A DNA stretch of 64,000 nucleotides from PALSA-693 sp963780345 (GTDB lineage: Bacteria > Actinomycetota > Acidimicrobiia > Acidimicrobiales > Palsa-688). The first letter of the stretch is position 1. Each line of letters starts with the position of its first letter. Shown here in pieces: positions 42,352 to 50,897 of this stretch. The notes under the pieces were generated by a model. That model was not told where the DNA came from. It was given only the letters and a program-made list of their open reading frames with translations, and did not search any database. The DNA is taken from positions 1 to 64,000 of the forward strand of contig CAWABU010000005.1 in the NCBI GenBank assembly GCA_963780345.1, given 5' to 3'. Both the position numbers and the translations under genes were made by a program.

Positions 42352-42404
42352 GGCTCCGGCCGGCCCACTGGCCGGCTCCGGCCGGCCCACTGGCCGGCTC
42401 CGGC
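42339..42404. repeat. Three perfect 22-bp tandem units
   Basis: Units 42339-42360, 42361-42382 and 42383-42404 are identical. Each contains CGGCCCACTGG followed by CCGGCTCCGGC. The first unit is the end of the family-1 palindrome, so the repeat apparently grew by slippage from that element's edge. Confidence 0.75.
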
Positions 42405-42458
42405 CGGTCCGACGGGCGACGCCGCGACCGCAGCCCCGACGCCACCAGATCTTGCCAG

Positions 42459-42540
42459 CCTTTACTGTCGCGAATCATGCCCTTCGAGCTTTACTGGCGC
42501 GATCAGTGCCCGGTTGAAGCGGGGCGCGCGCCAGTAAAGG
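42459..42540. repeat. Dispersed palindromic repeat, family 2, copy B
   Basis: CTTTACTGGCGCG (42489-42501) and CGCGCCAGTAAAG (42527-42539) are perfect 13-bp inverted arms with a 25-nt loop containing GTGCCCGGTTGAAGCG. A further direct copy of the arm, CCTTTACTGTCGCG, stands at 42459-42472. The reverse complement matches 18094-18145. Confidence 0.65.
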
Positions 42541-42579
42541 TCTGACGACCGCCCACAATCCAACCGGCCCGGCCTTGCT

Positions 42580-42642
42580 CTGGCGACCAGGCATTCTGAT
42601 GGCCGAGTTTCCGGCGTCGAGTTTCTGGCCGGCCCACTAGGG
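42580..42642. repeat. Dispersed repeat, family 1, copy C
   Basis: ACCAGGCATTCTGATGGCC, GAGTTTCCGGCGTCGAGTTT, then CTGGCCGGCCCACTAGG. It is nearly identical to 42295-42350 (two or three changes). It ends across the stop codon of the MarR gene (42637), so a third member of this family sits at a gene end. Confidence 0.65.
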
Positions 42643-43161
42643 AGCTTCGGGCTCCTCCCAGTCCCCGGCCTGGTGGCGAAGGGTGCGAACCACCTCGACC
42701 AGAGCATTCACGGCGTCGGGCTCCAGGCCGGGGTGGGTGAACACATCCCGGTTGACGGCGTCGGTCGCCTTCTCGGCCAGGCTTCGACCCCGAGGGGTGA
42801 TCGTCGCCAGCGTGGTCCGCCCGTCGCTCGGATGGGACTCGCGCGTGAGCAGGCCCTGTTCCTCGAGCCGGTTGACGGCATTGGTCACGCTGGTCGGGTG
42901 AACCTGCAGCCGGGCGCCCATCCGGCTGAGTGGAAGGGCACCGGCCCGGCTGAACAGGAGCAGCATCAGGACCTCGTAGCGAGCGAAGGTCAAGCCCAGC
43001 GGTCGCAGGATGGCGTCGATACGAGCCAGGTAGATCTGCTGGGCCCGGAACACCGATGTCACGGCAGCCATCCCGTCGGCTGCGTCCTCCCAACCGTGCG
43101 CCTGCCACTGGCGGCGGGCTTCGGCGATCGGATCGAAGCGCAGGGCGCGGCTGGCGACCAT
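42637..43161 (-). CDS. MarR-family transcriptional regulator
   Basis: 174 residues. Winged helix-turn-helix repressor-type protein: YLARIDAILRPLGLTFARYE, VLMLLLFSRAGALPLSRMGA, recognition helix VHPTSVTNAVNRLEEQGLLT, wing RESHPSDGRTTLATITPRG. Such dimers usually respond to small aromatic or oxidising molecules. ATG 43161. It is 11 bp downstream of the NUDIX gene on the same strand and may control that unit. The stop codon lies inside a dispersed repeat. Confidence 0.87.
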   Translation of the reverse strand: MVASRALRFDPIAEARRQWQAHGWEDAADGMAAVTSVFRAQQIYLARIDAILRPLGLTFARYEVLMLLLFSRAGALPLSRMGARLQVHPTSVTNAVNRLEEQGLLTRESHPSDGRTTLATITPRGRSLAEKATDAVNRDVFTHPGLEPDAVNALVEVVRTLRHQAGDWEEPEAP

Positions 43162-43172
43162 CGCGACGGACG

Positions 43173-43892
43173 TTAGACGGTGAACTCGATGTGCCAGCCG
43201 CCCTCGTCGAGCCACAGGCGGCGGCGGGGTCCGGGCCGGTCCGCGTCCCCGTCGGCGTAGCCGGCATCCCCATCCCACAGCGCGGCCCGGGGCCGACCGT
43301 CGCGGCCGGGTGCCATCCGCGTCATGAACCGCTCCGGCGGTCGGGACCCGGCGGCGCGCAATGCGGACGCCACGTTTTCGTGCTGCGACAGCCACCACAG
43401 GGTAGTGAAGGTAGGCGGGACCAGTTCGATCTCACCCAGATTGCGCGACGCCATCGCCGCGTCAGGGGTCTGCCAACGGTGCTCGTGGATTTCGAGATCA
43501 TCGACCACGACCGGGGGATGGTCGTCCGCTGGGGCCAGAAAGAACCAGGTGGCGAAGCGCCGGGGCGCCTCGGCAGGTGGCAGCCAGAACGACAACGGGA
43601 CCAGGTGGCCTTCCTCCAGGACGAGGGCGGCCTCCTCACGGGCCTCTCGCACCGCGGCCTTGCGAGCCGCGTCCAGTTCGACCTCCTCGGCCGCCCGGTC
43701 CTCGCTCGACGGCCGGAGGTCGACCGGGTCGACCTGACCGCCCGGGAACACCCACATCCCCCCGAACGCGCCGCGGGCGGCACGGCGAAGCAGAAGGACC
43801 TCGAGCCCGTCCTCCCTATCTCGCAGCGGGATCACGGTGGCTGCCGGTGTCGGCACCGCCGCCTGACGGGGCTCCACAGGAATGTCAGCCAC
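43173..43892 (-). CDS. NUDIX hydrolase
   Basis: 239 residues. Cleaves nucleoside diphosphates linked to another group. The NUDIX box is present with an insertion: FPGGQVDPVD, about 25 residues, then AAVREAREEAALVLEEG (REx2EE). The start is set at GTG 43892, which follows AAAGGAG at a good distance; longer frames reach into NERD coding sequence. The arrangement VFPGG-insertion-REAREE resembles the NUDT7/19-like (coenzyme A or RNA-cap related) branch, which is a guess. Near repair genes, a housecleaning role would also fit. Confidence 0.83.
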   Translation of the reverse strand: MADIPVEPRQAAVPTPAATVIPLRDREDGLEVLLLRRAARGAFGGMWVFPGGQVDPVDLRPSSEDRAAEEVELDAARKAAVREAREEAALVLEEGHLVPLSFWLPPAEAPRRFATWFFLAPADDHPPVVVDDLEIHEHRWQTPDAAMASRNLGEIELVPPTFTTLWWLSQHENVASALRAAGSRPPERFMTRMAPGRDGRPRAALWDGDAGYADGDADRPGPRRRLWLDEGGWHIEFTV

Positions 43893-44637
43893 GGACGGTC
43901 GCTCCTTTCTCCAGATGCTGTCGTCCGGCGGGGGGGAAAAGCTCCGCCGCCTCGGCCGCCAGCCACTCGACGCTCGGACCATTCAACCGCCGACGGGACC
44001 AGCGGCGGCGCAGGCACCGCAGGACGCGGTCCGCCGGCACCACCCGCACCCCACCGCTCCGACCGCCGCGGCGGCGCAGGTCACGCCCGTGAACGACCAC
44101 CAGGGGTCGCACCCCCACCCCCAATCGATCGGCGACCACCTGCGACTCCCACCGGACCGGACCGGTGTCCAGGCGGTGGGCGCCAAAGTGCACACTCCGC
44201 CGGGTGGCGTGGACCCTGGCCCGGGTCGTCTTGGTGTCAATCACCCACACCCCGCTCGGGCCGAGGACCAGATGATCGAGATTGGCCCGGCTGCCCGGCA
44301 CCCGACGGTCGTGCAGTACGGCCCAGGTGCGGGCGGGGAGGCGGTCGAGGAGCATGGCGGTGGTTCGTTCGCCGGCGGCGCCGAGGCGCCAGCGCTCAGG
44401 ATCCGGCCCGGACCGCAGGTACCACCAGGCGCCGAGCAGGGCCGCCCCGCTCAGCGCCAACAGGGCGGCCCGGGCCGGCCCTTCGGCTCCTCGCAGGCCG
44501 GCCGCGGCCAACGCCACGCCCACCAGCGCCCACATCACGCCCCGACGGGCCCGGCGCCGGCGCCGGCCGCGAACGCGGTCGTACTCGTCGGCAGCCGATG
44601 CTCCGGCGACGCTGTGCACAAGCCGAGGATAAACCAC
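43885..44637 (-). CDS. NERD-domain protein (nuclease-related), membrane-anchored
   Basis: About 250 residues from GTG 44637. One or two transmembrane helices (VMWALVGVALAAAGL, ALLALSGAALLGAWWYL) are followed by a NERD domain: RWRLGAAGERTTAMLLDRLP, RRVPGSRANLDHLVLGPSGV and VWVIDTKTTRARVHATRRSV. NERD domains have the PD-(D/E)XK-like core (here Asp in VIDTK and Glu in AAGER) and are predicted to process nucleic acids. The start overlaps the divergent sbcD promoter area and is uncertain. The 3' end overlaps the NUDIX start by 8 bp. Confidence 0.78.
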   Translation of the reverse strand: MVYPRLVHSVAGASAADEYDRVRGRRRRRARRGVMWALVGVALAAAGLRGAEGPARAALLALSGAALLGAWWYLRSGPDPERWRLGAAGERTTAMLLDRLPARTWAVLHDRRVPGSRANLDHLVLGPSGVWVIDTKTTRARVHATRRSVHFGAHRLDTGPVRWESQVVADRLGVGVRPLVVVHGRDLRRRGGRSGGVRVVPADRVLRCLRRRWSRRRLNGPSVEWLAAEAAELFPPAGRQHLEKGATVRG

Positions 44638-44677
44638 ATCCTTGGTATTCGTCCCTTCGCTCTGGTTTGCTGGTCGT

Positions 44678-45801
44678 ATGCGCGTGGCTGCCATTGGCGA
44701 CGCCCACCTGGGCCGGTCGTACTACCCGCTGACGACAACAGCGGGTGTCAATCAACGAGAGTTCGACTTCGAGCAGGCCTTCGAGGCTGCGATCGAGCTG
44801 GCCCTGACCCAAAACCCCGACCTGGTCCTGTGGCTGGGCGACATCTTTGACCACCCCCGCCCCACCTACCGGTCGTTCCGGGTGGCGCAGCGGGCGCTGG
44901 CCCGGATCAGGGATCACGGCGTACCCGCGGTGGTGATCAGCGGCAATCACGACACCCCCGGCTCCCTGGCACGGGCAGTCCGTACTCGGCCCTCGCCGAC
45001 AGCTTTCCGGAGTTCCATTTCGCCCATCGCCTCGCCTATGAGCGGGTGGCGTTGCCGGGCCTGGTCGTTCACGCCGTACCGCAGATGCTCACGGTGGAGG
45101 CGGCCCTGGCCGCGCTGGATGAGGCCGCCAGCCAGCGCAGCGGCAGCGCCACCAATCTGCTCATCACCCATCCGCGTCTGACCCAGCTGCAGCCCCGCCA
45201 TGCGGATATCAATGAGATCGAGGTCGACGCCGGGCGCCTCCAGTCCGATCTGGTCCTCCTGGGCCACTACCACGCCCACGCCCGGGTGTCGGAAGGGATG
45301 TGGTATGCGGGCTCGACGGACACCTTCAGCTTCGCGGATGACCCCGAACGGCCGAAGGGCATCGTCCTGCTGGACACCGATTCGGGGGAATGCCGCCACC
45401 TGGCCCTGCCCGGGCTTCGCCCCCTGATCTCGCTGGAGCCGGTCTTCGCCCTGGGACTGTCGCCAGGCGACCTGGAGGAGCGGGTGCTGCAGCGGGCCGT
45501 GACCGTCCCGCCCGGCGCCGTCGCCCGGCTCTACCTGGAGCACGTCGACCCGGAGGTGTACCGCCTGATCGACCGGCAGGCCATCCGGGATGCGGCCGCC
45601 GCCGCCCTCCTGCTCAAACTCGAGCCCCAGTTCATCGCCACCACCATGCACGCCGAATTGCCGACCATGGTCACCCTGGGCGGCCAGTGGGACCGCTACC
45701 TGGAGGGGCAGGACCTCACCGGGCTGGACCGGGAGCGGGTGCGCCGGCTTGGGCACGACTACATCGGCACCGCCATCGAAGCGGCCGGGGCCGGCGCCTG
45801 A
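44678..45801 (+). pseudogene. sbcD: SbcD/Mre11-type exonuclease, interrupted by a one-base frameshift
   Basis: Metallophosphoesterase subunit of the Mre11-Rad50 (SbcCD) complex that trims DNA ends and opens hairpins. Phosphoesterase motifs are intact: MRVAAIGDAHLG, LVLWLGDIFDHP, VVISGNHDTP, then, in the other frame, NLLITHPRLTQL and LLGHYHAHARVSEGMWYAGS. The frame breaks directly after GNHDTP, at a run of five C (44955-44959). Six C would restore RLPGTGSPYSALADSFPEF and a product of about 375 residues. Everything else is conserved, so a sequencing error, a phase-variable site or a fresh mutation are the options. It overlaps sbcC (TGATG at 45799-45803). Confidence 0.85.
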
Positions 45802-48248
45802 TGCTCCTGACTCGTCTCTACGTTCGCAACTTCCGGGTCTACGAGGACGAGCTCGACCTCGAGCTGCCGCCGGGTCTGGTCGGGATCTACGGGCCGAACG
45901 GCGCCGGCAAGTCGACCCTGCTCGAGGCGATCATCTGGACCTTATGGGGCAAAGCCCGGACCACCAAGGAGCAGATCCGGTCGTCCGGGGTGGGCGGCGA
46001 CTGCATCACCGAGGTCGAGTTCGAGCACGAGGGGCACCTGTACCTGGTGCGGCGGACGCTCAGCGGCATAAACGCCACCCCCCGCCTGGAGGCCTGCTGC
46101 GACGGCCTGGTCATGTCGCAGGGGGTCCGCGACGCCGAGAGGTACATCGAATCGGTCCTCGGGATCGACGACAGCGCCTTCCGGGCGTCGGTGTTCGCCG
46201 AGCAGAAGCAGCTGGCGGCGTTCTCCAGCCACTCCCCGGCCGAACGGCTCCGCCTGGTGCTGCGCCTCCTCGGCATCACGCCCCTCGACGCCGCCCGTGA
46301 CCTGGCCCGCCGGGATGCCCGCCAGGCGACGGGCGATCACACCCGGCTTCGGGGGATGCTGCCCGACGTCGACGCCCTCCGCGTCGAGGCGGCCGACCTC
46401 GTCGCCCGGGCCGAGGCCGCCGCCGCCACCGCCGCGGTGGAAGCGCAGGCCGCCGTCGCCGCCCAGGAGCGCCGGCGGGCGGCGGCCGCCGCGGTCGAGG
46501 CGGTGGACCGGCGCCGCCAGGAGCACGACGCCCTGGTCATCGAAGGACGCGGCGTTCGAGCCGAACTCGACGCGGCCAACCGGATGGTCACCGAGCAGCA
46601 ATCCGAACTGGACGCGCTCCTGGACGCCGCGGCGCAGCTGACCGCAATCGAGCAGGAGGCCGCCGGCGTCGAAGCCGCCGAACGCGAGCTCGAGGTCCTC
46701 GCCGCCGCCGCCACCGCCGCCGCGAACACCGAGCAGATTGTCCTGCCGCCCGAGCCGCCGGCCATCGAGGAGACCACGGTCGAGACGGCCCGCGCCGCCG
46801 CCGCCGAGGCCGCCCAGCGCCTGGCGGGACTGGTCGGCCTGGCCCAGGCCGCCGACCAGGAGGTGGACCGGGCCCGTCAGGTGGCGGCCCGCTCGGCCAG
46901 CCTCAGCGACGAGGCCGACTGCCCACTGTGCGGGCAGGCCCTCGGTAACGCCTTCGAAGCCGTACAGACCCACCGGGCCGCCGAGCTCAACGCCGCCGAG
47001 CAGCGCCTTCAGCAGCTCTCGCCCCAGGTGGCGCAGGCCCGCCTCGAGGCCAAGGCGGCGGCGGCCCGCCAGACCTCGGTCGTCGCCGCCGCAGAGCAAG
47101 CCCGCCGGGCCCGCAGCGAATGGGAAGCGACCGATCGGCGCCGGCGGGAGCTCGTGGCTGCCCAGCACGCGGCATGGCAAGCCGTGCTGACCGTGGCGCC
47201 GGGGCGAGCGGCCGCGACCAGGCGGGCCGGGGAGCCGGGGCGAGCGACCGCGACCAGGCAGTCCGGGGAACCGGGGCGCGCCGGGGAGCCGGGGCGAGCC
47301 GCAGGGACCGGGCGCGTCCCGGCGACCGGGCCGGCCCAGCCGTCGGACGAACTGCCATCCGCAGCCCTGCTGGCCGACGTGGTAGATGCTCATCGCGCCC
47401 AAGTGGATCGACAGCGCACGGCCGCGAAGGAAGCCGAACGCCTCCGCGTCCGCCTCGAGCGGCGTCCGGCGCTCGAGCTGTCCCTTGCGGCCAATCGCGA
47501 GCGAGCCGCCCACGCCGACGGACGAATCCACGCACTACGCGAGAAGGTGCGCGACCTCCGATTCGATCCCGAAGCCCTCAGGCAGGCGGCTGCTGCCGAC
47601 GAGGAAGCTCTCACTGCTGCCCAGGCCGCCCAGGCCCGGGCCCACCAGGCCGACATCGCCGCCGCTGGTGAACGAGCCAAGCAGGACGCGGCGGCCACGC
47701 GTCTCGCCGACGCCATCGAGCAGCACGCCCAGCTGGCCGAACTCGAGTCCGAAGCCCGCCACACGGCCCGGGCCGCTGACCTCCTGGCCGAGTTTCGCAA
47801 CACGGTCGTCGCAGCGGTCGGACCCCGGCTGGCGGTCCAGGCGGCGGAGCTGTTCGCGGAGCTCACCGACCACGAGTACGACCAGCTGCAGGTGGACCCT
47901 GAGACCTACCAGCTGCAGATCACCGACGCCGGCAAGGTCTACGGCCTGGACCGCTTCTCGGGGTCAGAGATCGATCTGGCCAACCTGTCGCTCCGCGTCG
48001 CCATCAGCGAGCACGTGCACCTGCAGTCCGGCGGCTCGATCGGGCTCCTGGTGCTCGATGAGGTCTTCGGTCCCCTCGACGAGGACCGCAAGGCCCGCAT
48101 GCTCGTGGCCCTGGAGCGGCTCCGCGGCCGATTCCGTCAGATCCTCGTGGTCACCCACGACGCCAGCATCAAAGAGCAACTGCCAAACGCCATCGAGGTG
48201 GTGAAGTTGCCGGGCCGGCGGGCTACGGCCCGGCCCATGTCGGGCTGA
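45801..48248 (+). CDS. sbcC: SbcC/Rad50-type SMC-like ATPase
   Basis: 815 residues. Partner of SbcD/Mre11; its ATPase heads clamp DNA ends. Walker A GIYGPNGAGKSTLLEAIIWT (residues 31-39 for the loop), signature DRFSGSEIDLANLSLRVAIS, Walker B LLVLDEVFGPLDEDRKARML and LVVTHD. Between the heads lie Ala/Glu-rich coiled coils with a zinc hook CPLCGQ at about residue 374. After the hook, residues about 467-515 are a low-complexity insertion of GEPGRA-like repeats. It is short for the family (often 900-1000). It is closer to the archaeal-type Rad50 layout in its coupling with Mre11. Confidence 0.9.
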   Translation: MLLTRLYVRNFRVYEDELDLELPPGLVGIYGPNGAGKSTLLEAIIWTLWGKARTTKEQIRSSGVGGDCITEVEFEHEGHLYLVRRTLSGINATPRLEACCDGLVMSQGVRDAERYIESVLGIDDSAFRASVFAEQKQLAAFSSHSPAERLRLVLRLLGITPLDAARDLARRDARQATGDHTRLRGMLPDVDALRVEAADLVARAEAAAATAAVEAQAAVAAQERRRAAAAAVEAVDRRRQEHDALVIEGRGVRAELDAANRMVTEQQSELDALLDAAAQLTAIEQEAAGVEAAERELEVLAAAATAAANTEQIVLPPEPPAIEETTVETARAAAAEAAQRLAGLVGLAQAADQEVDRARQVAARSASLSDEADCPLCGQALGNAFEAVQTHRAAELNAAEQRLQQLSPQVAQARLEAKAAAARQTSVVAAAEQARRARSEWEATDRRRRELVAAQHAAWQAVLTVAPGRAAATRRAGEPGRATATRQSGEPGRAGEPGRAAGTGRVPATGPAQPSDELPSAALLADVVDAHRAQVDRQRTAAKEAERLRVRLERRPALELSLAANRERAAHADGRIHALREKVRDLRFDPEALRQAAAADEEALTAAQAAQARAHQADIAAAGERAKQDAAATRLADAIEQHAQLAELESEARHTARAADLLAEFRNTVVAAVGPRLAVQAAELFAELTDHEYDQLQVDPETYQLQITDAGKVYGLDRFSGSEIDLANLSLRVAISEHVHLQSGGSIGLLVLDEVFGPLDEDRKARMLVALERLRGRFRQILVVTHDASIKEQLPNAIEVVKLPGRRATARPMSG

Positions 48249-48334
48249 GCCGCGTCCGTCCGTTACGCTTCGTAGGTCCAGGAAGCGCTTCACCAGCGTC
48301 CTGCTGGCACCGAACCCTGATTCAGGTGGTGGCC

Positions 48335-48811
48335 ATGAGAAGCCGCTCTTTGATGATGACGTTGACTTTGGCCGGCGCGCTGAGTCTGGGCGCCTGCGGC
48401 GGCAGCAGTAGCAAAAGCGGATCCGGTTCGCACCCGACCACGACGGCGGCGCCGAGCGCCACCTCGGCGGCGGCCGGCGCCCAACACTTGACGGTCACCC
48501 CGTCGACGGGATTGAAATCGCCTGCCAGCGTCCAGGTGACGGCGACCGGGTTCTCCCCCCGTGCCACCCTGGTGGTCACCCAGTGCGCCAGCAAAGGCAA
48601 CTCGACGGGTCCGGGAGATTGCAATCTGGCCGGCATCCAGACCGTGACCGCCAACTCCGCCGGACAGATCAACACCCAGATGACTGTTATCAAAGGACCG
48701 TTCGGAGCCAACCACATCGTCTGCAGTAGCACCCAAAGCTGTCTGGTTTCGGTAAGCCCGGCCACTCCGTCGCCAAGCCAGGAAGCAGACGCGCCGATCA
48801 GCTTCGCCTGA
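48335..48811 (+). CDS. Lipoprotein with neocarzinostatin-like immunoglobulin-fold domain
   Basis: 158 residues. A lipoprotein signal peptide (RSRSLMMTLTLAGALSLGAC, lipobox LGAC) and a Ser/Thr/Gly/Ala linker precede a domain LTVTPSTGLKSPASVQVTAT, then FSPRATLVVTQCAS and GDCNLAGIQTVTANSAGQIN. The pattern of a two-Cys loop and TGFxP...VxQC resembles the apoprotein family of enediyne chromoproteins. Ordinary actinobacteria also have such domains with unknown ligand. The start ATG 48335 was preferred over GTG 48326. Located outside the membrane. Confidence 0.7.
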   Translation: MRSRSLMMTLTLAGALSLGACGGSSSKSGSGSHPTTTAAPSATSAAAGAQHLTVTPSTGLKSPASVQVTATGFSPRATLVVTQCASKGNSTGPGDCNLAGIQTVTANSAGQINTQMTVIKGPFGANHIVCSSTQSCLVSVSPATPSPSQEADAPISFA

Positions 48812-48913
48812 CAGAACCGATGGCCGGCCAGAAGGCTGCAACGGCCGGTGCGGGCCGGCGGTATGGGGCCAGGGAGACGGGTTTCGCGGTGGTCCGGGCG
48901 GTAGCTTGCAACT

Positions 48914-50473
48914 GTGGTGAGCGACCCGCCCGGCACCACTCGCCCGCGGCTGTCGCTTGCGGTGCTTTCGCTGGTGCTGTTCGTGACCTTCCTGGACAAC
49001 ACCATCGTTGCCACCGCCCTGGCCAACATTCAGCTCGGTCTTCATGCCGGGGTAACCGCCTTGCAATGGGTGGTCAGCGCCTACGCCCTCACCTTCGCCG
49101 CCTTGATGCTGGCGTTCGGCGCGTTAAGCGACCACCTGGGCCGGCGGCGGGTCATGGCCCTCGGGCTGGTCGTCTTCACCTCGGGATCGATTATCGGTGC
49201 CGTCGCCACCAGCAGCGGCGTGCTGATCGGGGCCCGGGTCGTCATGGGCGTCGGGGCCGCGGCTTCCGAGCCGGGCACGCTGTCGATGATCCGCCAGCTC
49301 TACCCCGATCGGGGCGAGCGAGCTCAGGCCCTCGGCGTGTGGGCCGCCGTCTCCGGCCTGGCCCTTGCCGCCGGACCGGTGATTGGGGGTGCGCTGGTCG
49401 GGGTGTGGTCCTGGCGGGCGGTGTTCGTCTTCAACATCGCCGCCGGTGCCGTGGCGCTGGCCGGAGTGATGACCATCCTGCCGGAGCCCGGCAACCTGGA
49501 CCGGCGCAAGCTCGATCTGCTGGGTTTCTTCCTCGGGGCCACGGCGTTGATCGCGGGGACGTCAGCGACCATCGCCGGGGAAACGGCCGGTTATGCGGCC
49601 TGGTGGATCGGTGTGCTCTTCGCCGTGGCCCTGGGCTGTGCCCTGGCCTTTGTGTTCGTCGAGCGCCGGGCCGAAGAACCGGTGCTGGACCTGCGGTTCT
49701 TCCGGGACCAGGCCTTCCTCGGCGGCAACCTGGTGGCGTTCACGGGGTACTTCGCCACCTTCGCCGTGTTCTTTTTCGTCCCCCTCTATTTGCAGCTCAT
49801 CGGCACGGCCTCGGCGTACGACATCGCCCTCGACTTCCTGCCGATGGCGGCAGTGATGATCCTGGCGTCTGCGCTGAGCGGTCGCTGGGTGGCCCGGGCT
49901 GGCCCTGGCATTCCAATGGCGGCGGGCTGCGTGAGCGCGGGGGTCGGGATCCTGGTCACCAACGCCCTGCTCAACGCCAACTCCGATGTCGGGCTTCTCG
50001 GATGGTCCCTGGTCTTTGTCGGCGCCGGGCTGGGCGTCGTCATGGTGGCGGTGACGTCCTCGGTGCTGGGGGTGGTGCCGGCGGTGCGATCCGGTATGGC
50101 CGCCTCTGCGGTCAACACCAGTCGCGAGCTCGGAGCGGTGGCCGGCGTGGCGGTGCTCGGCTCGATCGTCAACGGCTTGCTGGTGACCAACCTCAACCAC
50201 CAACTGGCCCACATACAAGGGCTGCCGCCCTCTTTCCGCAGCACAGTGATCACCGCCGTCACAACCGGAACGGCGAACACGTCGGCGTCGACCCTGCCCA
50301 AGACCGGACCGATCGCCAGGATCGTCAACGAGGTCCTGGCCGCAGCCGATAGGTCGTTCTCCGACGCCCTCAGCGTCGTCCTGATCCTGGCCGGGGTGAT
50401 GTTGCTCCTGTCGGCTCGGGCGTGGCCGCAGGGTTGGTCCGGGGCCGGCGGGCGACCACCGACGACCTGGTAA
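48914..50473 (+). CDS. DHA2-family (EmrB/QacA-type) MFS drug exporter
   Basis: 519 residues, 14 predicted transmembrane helices. Motif C/D1 region FVTFLDNTIVATALANIQ, motif A GALSDHLGRRRVMALG, motif C GLALAAGPVIGGALVG, all typical of proton-coupled multidrug exporters of the DHA2 group. GTG start (48914, or 48917). The C-terminal 40 residues are Gly/Pro/Trp-rich. No TetR regulator is adjacent, so control is unknown. rnpB begins 31 bp after its stop. Confidence 0.9.
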   Translation: MVSDPPGTTRPRLSLAVLSLVLFVTFLDNTIVATALANIQLGLHAGVTALQWVVSAYALTFAALMLAFGALSDHLGRRRVMALGLVVFTSGSIIGAVATSSGVLIGARVVMGVGAAASEPGTLSMIRQLYPDRGERAQALGVWAAVSGLALAAGPVIGGALVGVWSWRAVFVFNIAAGAVALAGVMTILPEPGNLDRRKLDLLGFFLGATALIAGTSATIAGETAGYAAWWIGVLFAVALGCALAFVFVERRAEEPVLDLRFFRDQAFLGGNLVAFTGYFATFAVFFFVPLYLQLIGTASAYDIALDFLPMAAVMILASALSGRWVARAGPGIPMAAGCVSAGVGILVTNALLNANSDVGLLGWSLVFVGAGLGVVMVAVTSSVLGVVPAVRSGMAASAVNTSRELGAVAGVAVLGSIVNGLLVTNLNHQLAHIQGLPPSFRSTVITAVTTGTANTSASTLPKTGPIARIVNEVLAAADRSFSDALSVVLILAGVMLLLSARAWPQGWSGAGGRPPTTW

Positions 50474-50504
50474 CCGCCATCGCGGTCTGGCACACTGGAC
50501 GCCG

Positions 50505-50873
<369 letters not shown>

Positions 50874-50897
50874 CATCACCCCCTTGCACCAGCTATT

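Noticed and set aside
45942..47531. Long minus-strand frame opposite sbcC
   Set aside because: Gly/Arg/Leu-rich antisense shadow of the coiled-coil coding sequence.
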